Source: an uncultured Actinomycetes bacterium
Lineage (GTDB): Bacteria > Actinomycetota > Thermoleophilia > Gaiellales > F1-60-MAGs149
Length of the DNA: 8,971 bases
Direction: 5' to 3'
Assembly: GCA_903847495.1 (NCBI GenBank)
Contig: CAINDT010000300.1
Location: 1 to 8,971 of the forward strand
In this document: piece after piece, positions 6,489-8,971 of the stretch
Layout of the letters: every line of letters begins with the position of its first letter
Numbering within the stretch: position 1 is the first letter of the stretch
The notes under the pieces: generated by a model
The model's database searches: none
What the model was told of the DNA's origin: nothing
What the model saw: only the letters and a program-made list of their open reading frames with translations
Made by a program: the position numbers and the translations under genes

Positions 6489-6506
6489 TAGCATGCGCGT
6501 GATAAT
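6489..6506 (+). promoter_or_regulatory. Candidate -10 elements of metK (TAGCAT, GATAAT)
   Basis: GATAAT at 6501-6506 is one base off TATAAT and lies 40 bases before the metK start. TAGCAT at 6489-6494 is a TANNNT alternative. Neither has a clear -35; TTCGCG at 6480-6485 is 15 bases upstream of GATAAT. The 91-base gap is too short for, and shows no sign of, a SAM riboswitch. Confidence 0.3.
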
Positions 6507-6535
6507 CCGCTGCATCTTCACGGTGTGGCCGCGAT

Positions 6536-6540
6536 AGGAG
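6536..6540 (+). promoter_or_regulatory. Shine-Dalgarno of metK (AGGAG)
   Basis: AGGAG sits 6 bases before GTG 6547, the best-placed ribosome binding site in the window. It fixes the GTG start, after which the conserved N-terminus follows at once. Confidence 0.75.
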
Positions 6541-6546
6541 CGCAGC

Positions 6547-7725
6547 GTGGCGCAGGAACACTCGATTCTCTTCACCTCGGAATCCGTCACCGAGGGGCAT
6601 CCCGACAAGATCGCCGACCAGATCTCCGACACGGTGCTCGATGCCGTGCTCGAGCAGGATCCGGCAGCCCGCGTCGCCTGCGAGACGCTCGTCACGACCG
6701 GTCTCGTGCTCGTCGCCGGCGAGATCACCACGTCGGCCCGCATCGACATTCCCGAGCTGGCGCGCGGCACCGTGCGCGACATCGGCTACGACGATGCGCT
6801 GAAGGGCTTCGACTGCAATACCTGCAACGTCATGGTCGCCCTCGACCGCCAGTCGCCCGACATCGCGCAGGGCGTCGACGGACAGGATGCCGACGAGGTC
6901 GGCGCAGGCGATCAGGGCATGATGTTCGGCTACGCGTGCACCGAGACGCCCGAGCTGATGCCGCTGCCGATCCAGCTGTCGCACCGCCTCTCGCATCGCC
7001 TCTCCGAGGTGCGCAAGAACGGCACGCTGCCGTATCTGCGCCCCGACGGCAAGACCCAGGTCACGATCGAGTACGCCGAAGAGGGTGGCCACCTGCGCCC
7101 GATCGGCATCGATCGCGTCCTGATCTCCACGCAGCACGCCGAGGAGATCTCGCAGGAGCAGATCAAGGCTGATCTGGCCGAGCACGTGGTGAAGGGCCTG
7201 CTGCCCGCCGAGCTCGCCGGTGGCGTTGATCTCGCCAGCGACTTCCTGCTCGTCAACCCGACCGGCCGCTTCGTCATCGGTGGTCCGATGGGCGACTGCG
7301 GCCTGACCGGCCGCAAGATCATCGTCGACACGTATGGCGGCATGGGGCGCCATGGCGGCGGAGCCTTCTCGGGCAAGGATCCCTCTAAGGTCGATCGCTC
7401 GGGCGCCTACGCCGCGCGCTGGGTCGCCAAGAACATCGTCGCCGCCGGTCTGGCCGAGCGCTGCGAGGTCCAGGTCGCCTACGCGATTGGCGTCGCGCAC
7501 CCGGTCTCGGTGATGGTGGAGACGTTCGGCACGGCCACGAAGGACGAGAACGCGATCGCCGCGGCGGTCCGGGCGGTCTTCGATCTGCGCCCCGCCGCGA
7601 TCCTCGAGCAGCTCGACCTGCGCCGCCCGGTCTATCGTCCGACTGCAGCCTATGGCCACTTCGGACGGGATCAATTCAGCTGGGAGCGCACCGACAAGGT
7701 CGACGAGCTCCTCGCTGCGCTCTAA
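6547..7725 (+). CDS. metK: S-adenosylmethionine synthetase
   Basis: This cytoplasmic enzyme makes S-adenosylmethionine from methionine and ATP, releasing phosphate and diphosphate; it works as a dimer of dimers needing Mg2+ and K+. At 392 residues it has normal length. Motifs are FTSESVTEGHPDK at 9-21 with catalytic H18, the first signature GAGDQG at 119-124 (ATP and methionine binding), the PIGIDR region near 185-190, and the glycine-rich second signature GGGAFSGKD at 270-278 with K277, followed by DRSGAYAARW. The three alternating domains appear intact. The start is GTG with AGGAG six bases upstream. The 3' end probably overlaps the start of priA by 74 bases, which suggests coupled expression; metK next to priA is an arrangement seen in actinobacteria. 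Confidence 0.99.
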   Translation: MAQEHSILFTSESVTEGHPDKIADQISDTVLDAVLEQDPAARVACETLVTTGLVLVAGEITTSARIDIPELARGTVRDIGYDDALKGFDCNTCNVMVALDRQSPDIAQGVDGQDADEVGAGDQGMMFGYACTETPELMPLPIQLSHRLSHRLSEVRKNGTLPYLRPDGKTQVTIEYAEEGGHLRPIGIDRVLISTQHAEEISQEQIKADLAEHVVKGLLPAELAGGVDLASDFLLVNPTGRFVIGGPMGDCGLTGRKIIVDTYGGMGRHGGGAFSGKDPSKVDRSGAYAARWVAKNIVAAGLAERCEVQVAYAIGVAHPVSVMVETFGTATKDENAIAAAVRAVFDLRPAAILEQLDLRRPVYRPTAAYGHFGRDQFSWERTDKVDELLAAL

Positions 7726-8971
7726 CGCCCTCGTTGTCATACCGCTCGTCACGACGCGCGGGCTGAAAGGGCCGCTGACGTACGCGGGTGATCTGCCCGC
7801 GGGCGCAGTCGTCGAGATTCCGCTTGGGCGCCGACAGGAGCAGGGCGTCGTCCTGCGCGCAGCCACGCCTGAGGACATCCCGGCGGGTATCGCGCTGAAG
7901 CCCGCGACGGATACGGGTGGCCGCGTGCCGCCCGAGCTCGTCGACCTCGCGCTGAGGATCGGCGAGCGGTACGCCACGCCGCCCGCACGCGCCCTCAAGC
8001 TCGTGCTGCCGCCAGCCGGCAACGCGCCGCCGCCCGACCCGTGGCTCGCGGCGGTGGCAGAGGCGACGGTGCGTGGCTCGCGTCAGACGGCGATCCTGCA
8101 CGCGGCCCTGGATGCGCCCGGTCCGCTCAGCGACATCGCGGCCCGCTCGGGTGCCGCGCCGGCCGCGGTGCGCAAACTCGTCGCCGAGGGCAAGCTCGTC
8201 GAGATCGATGCACCGCCGCCGAACCTCGAGGCCGCCCTCGACGCGACCGAGGCGCAGCTCGCTGCGATCCGCCGGCTCGAGCGGGCGATCGACGGCGGCG
8301 AGGGCAGCCGCGAGCTGCTGCTGCACGGGGTGACGGGCTCCGGCAAGACCGAGGTGTTCCTGCGCGCCGCCGCGCACGCGCTGCAGCAGGGGCGTGGCGT
8401 CATCATCCTCGTACCCGAGATCTCGCTGGCGCCGCAGACCGCCGCCCGCGTGCGGCGGCGCTTCGGCAGCCTCGTCGAGGTGCTGCACTCCGGCCTCGCC
8501 AAGGGCGAGCGCGCCCGCGTCTGGCAGCGCCTCGAGGCGGGGGAGGCGCGCGTGCTCGTCGGGGCGCGCTCTGCGATCCTCGCGCCGATGCGCGACCTGG
8601 GACTGATCGTCGTCGACGAGGAGCACGAGGTCGCCTACAAGCAGGAGTCGGATCCGCGCTACGACGCGCGCACCGTGGCGCTGATGCGCGCCCGCGCCGC
8701 GAACGCCGCCGTGGTCTTCGCCTCTGCGACACCGCGTCCGGAGGCGTGGAAGGCGCTCGAGCACGTCAAGCTGACCGAGCGCGTCGGTGGGCGCCTACCA
8801 CCCGTGGAACTCGTCGATCTATCGCGCGATGGCCACTATCCGCTGTCGCGGTCGCTGGCTGCGGCGCTTGGCGACATCGAGCGCGATGGCGGCCGGGCGA
8901 TGATCCTCCTCAACCGACGTGGCGCCGCGCTCGCGCTGCACTGCCGCGCCTGCGGCAAGGGCTTCGGCTGC
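7652..8971 (+). CDS. priA: Primosomal replication-restart helicase PriA (N' protein), 3' truncated by window end
   Basis: PriA is a 3'-to-5' helicase that recognises stalled forks and reloads the replicative helicase. The visible 440 codons include the N-terminal DNA-binding domain (about 27-95; VVIPLVTTRGL, then VVEIPLGRR), a winged-helix-like part (about 143-186), Walker A GVTGSGKT at 226-233 with K232, LVPEISL at 253-259, GARSA at 304-308, DEEH at 322-325, SATP at 358-361, NRRGAA at 421-426, and the first zinc ligands C431, C434 and C440 (C-x2-C-x5-C). Helicase lobe 2 and the rest of the zinc site lie beyond the window. All visible motifs are intact, unlike the PriA of mycobacteria and relatives, which lack helicase motifs. 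The only conventional in-frame start near the conserved N-terminus is ATG 7652, inside metK, with no Shine-Dalgarno. A non-standard start such as CTG 7715 is possible, so the identity is certain but the start is not. Confidence 0.93.
   Translation, partial: MATSDGINSAGSAPTRSTSSSLRSNALVVIPLVTTRGLKGPLTYAGDLPAGAVVEIPLGRRQEQGVVLRAATPEDIPAGIALKPATDTGGRVPPELVDLALRIGERYATPPARALKLVLPPAGNAPPPDPWLAAVAEATVRGSRQTAILHAALDAPGPLSDIAARSGAAPAAVRKLVAEGKLVEIDAPPPNLEAALDATEAQLAAIRRLERAIDGGEGSRELLLHGVTGSGKTEVFLRAAAHALQQGRGVIILVPEISLAPQTAARVRRRFGSLVEVLHSGLAKGERARVWQRLEAGEARVLVGARSAILAPMRDLGLIVVDEEHEVAYKQESDPRYDARTVALMRARAANAAVVFASATPRPEAWKALEHVKLTERVGGRLPPVELVDLSRDGHYPLSRSLAAALGDIERDGGRAMILLNRRGAALALHCRACGKGFGC

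Noticed and set aside
6456..6546. SAM riboswitch upstream of metK
   Set aside because: The gap is only 91 bases, must also hold a promoter and SD, and shows no SAM-riboswitch-like helices.
4914..6782. 622-codon open frame on the - strand opposite the DUF3352 gene
   Set aside because: Same shadow effect; it also crosses into metK and has no recognisable motif or ribosome binding site.
4638..7559. Four copies of GCGATCGC (4638, 5868, 6072, 7552), resembling the cyanobacterial HIP1 palindrome
   Set aside because: All four are in the same reading phase and encode Ala-Ile-Ala with preferred codons, so codon usage explains them.
6439..8764. Two long - strand frames (527 and 362 codons) opposite metK and priA
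   Set aside because: They oppose strongly conserved coding sequence and have low-complexity, Arg-rich translations.

Overview
The window is chromosomal, GC-rich DNA. Every gene that can be supported lies on the + strand and genes are packed tightly. The gene set suggests an actinobacterial-type chromosome, possibly Thermoleophilia/Solirubrobacterales-like. The reasons are high GC with strong G/C preference at third codon positions, metK directly followed by priA, and a long exported DUF3352-type protein of a kind common in that class. This placement rests on recalled family distribution, not on a search.

Layout. (1) Positions 1-2595 are the 3' part of a peptide/nickel-type ABC importer operon: the end of a DppB-type permease, then two complete ATPases (DppD-like, DppF-like), joined by a 3-base gap and an ATGA overlap. 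(2) Positions 2592-2873 hold a 93-residue, three-helix membrane protein of unknown role, joined to dppF by a GTGA overlap. (3) Positions 2874-3005 are an intergenic leader with two inverted repeats and a weak promoter candidate. (4) Positions 3006-4823 are atpD and atpC, the beta and epsilon subunits of F1 ATP synthase, with no atpA or atpG directly upstream. (5) Positions 4899-6455 encode a 518-residue exported or membrane-anchored DUF3352-like protein made of two homologous halves. (6) Positions 6547-7725 are metK, S-adenosylmethionine synthetase. (7) From about 7652 to the window end is the N-terminal two thirds of priA, the replication-restart helicase, whose start appears to lie inside metK.

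Functionally the window joins a peptide-uptake operon to housekeeping genes (ATP synthesis, SAM synthesis, replication restart). The dpp genes and the small membrane protein look like one translationally coupled unit, atpD-atpC a second, the DUF3352 gene a possible single unit, and metK-priA a fourth. No tRNA, rRNA, CRISPR, insertion sequence, phage or defence signature was seen, and there is no gene-free stretch longer than 132 bases. I found no convincing new multi-gene system. The most notable points are atpD-atpC without upstream F1 genes, the coupled small membrane protein, the internal duplication of the DUF3352 protein, a strong third-position composition gradient inside atpD, and the missing conventional start codon for priA.
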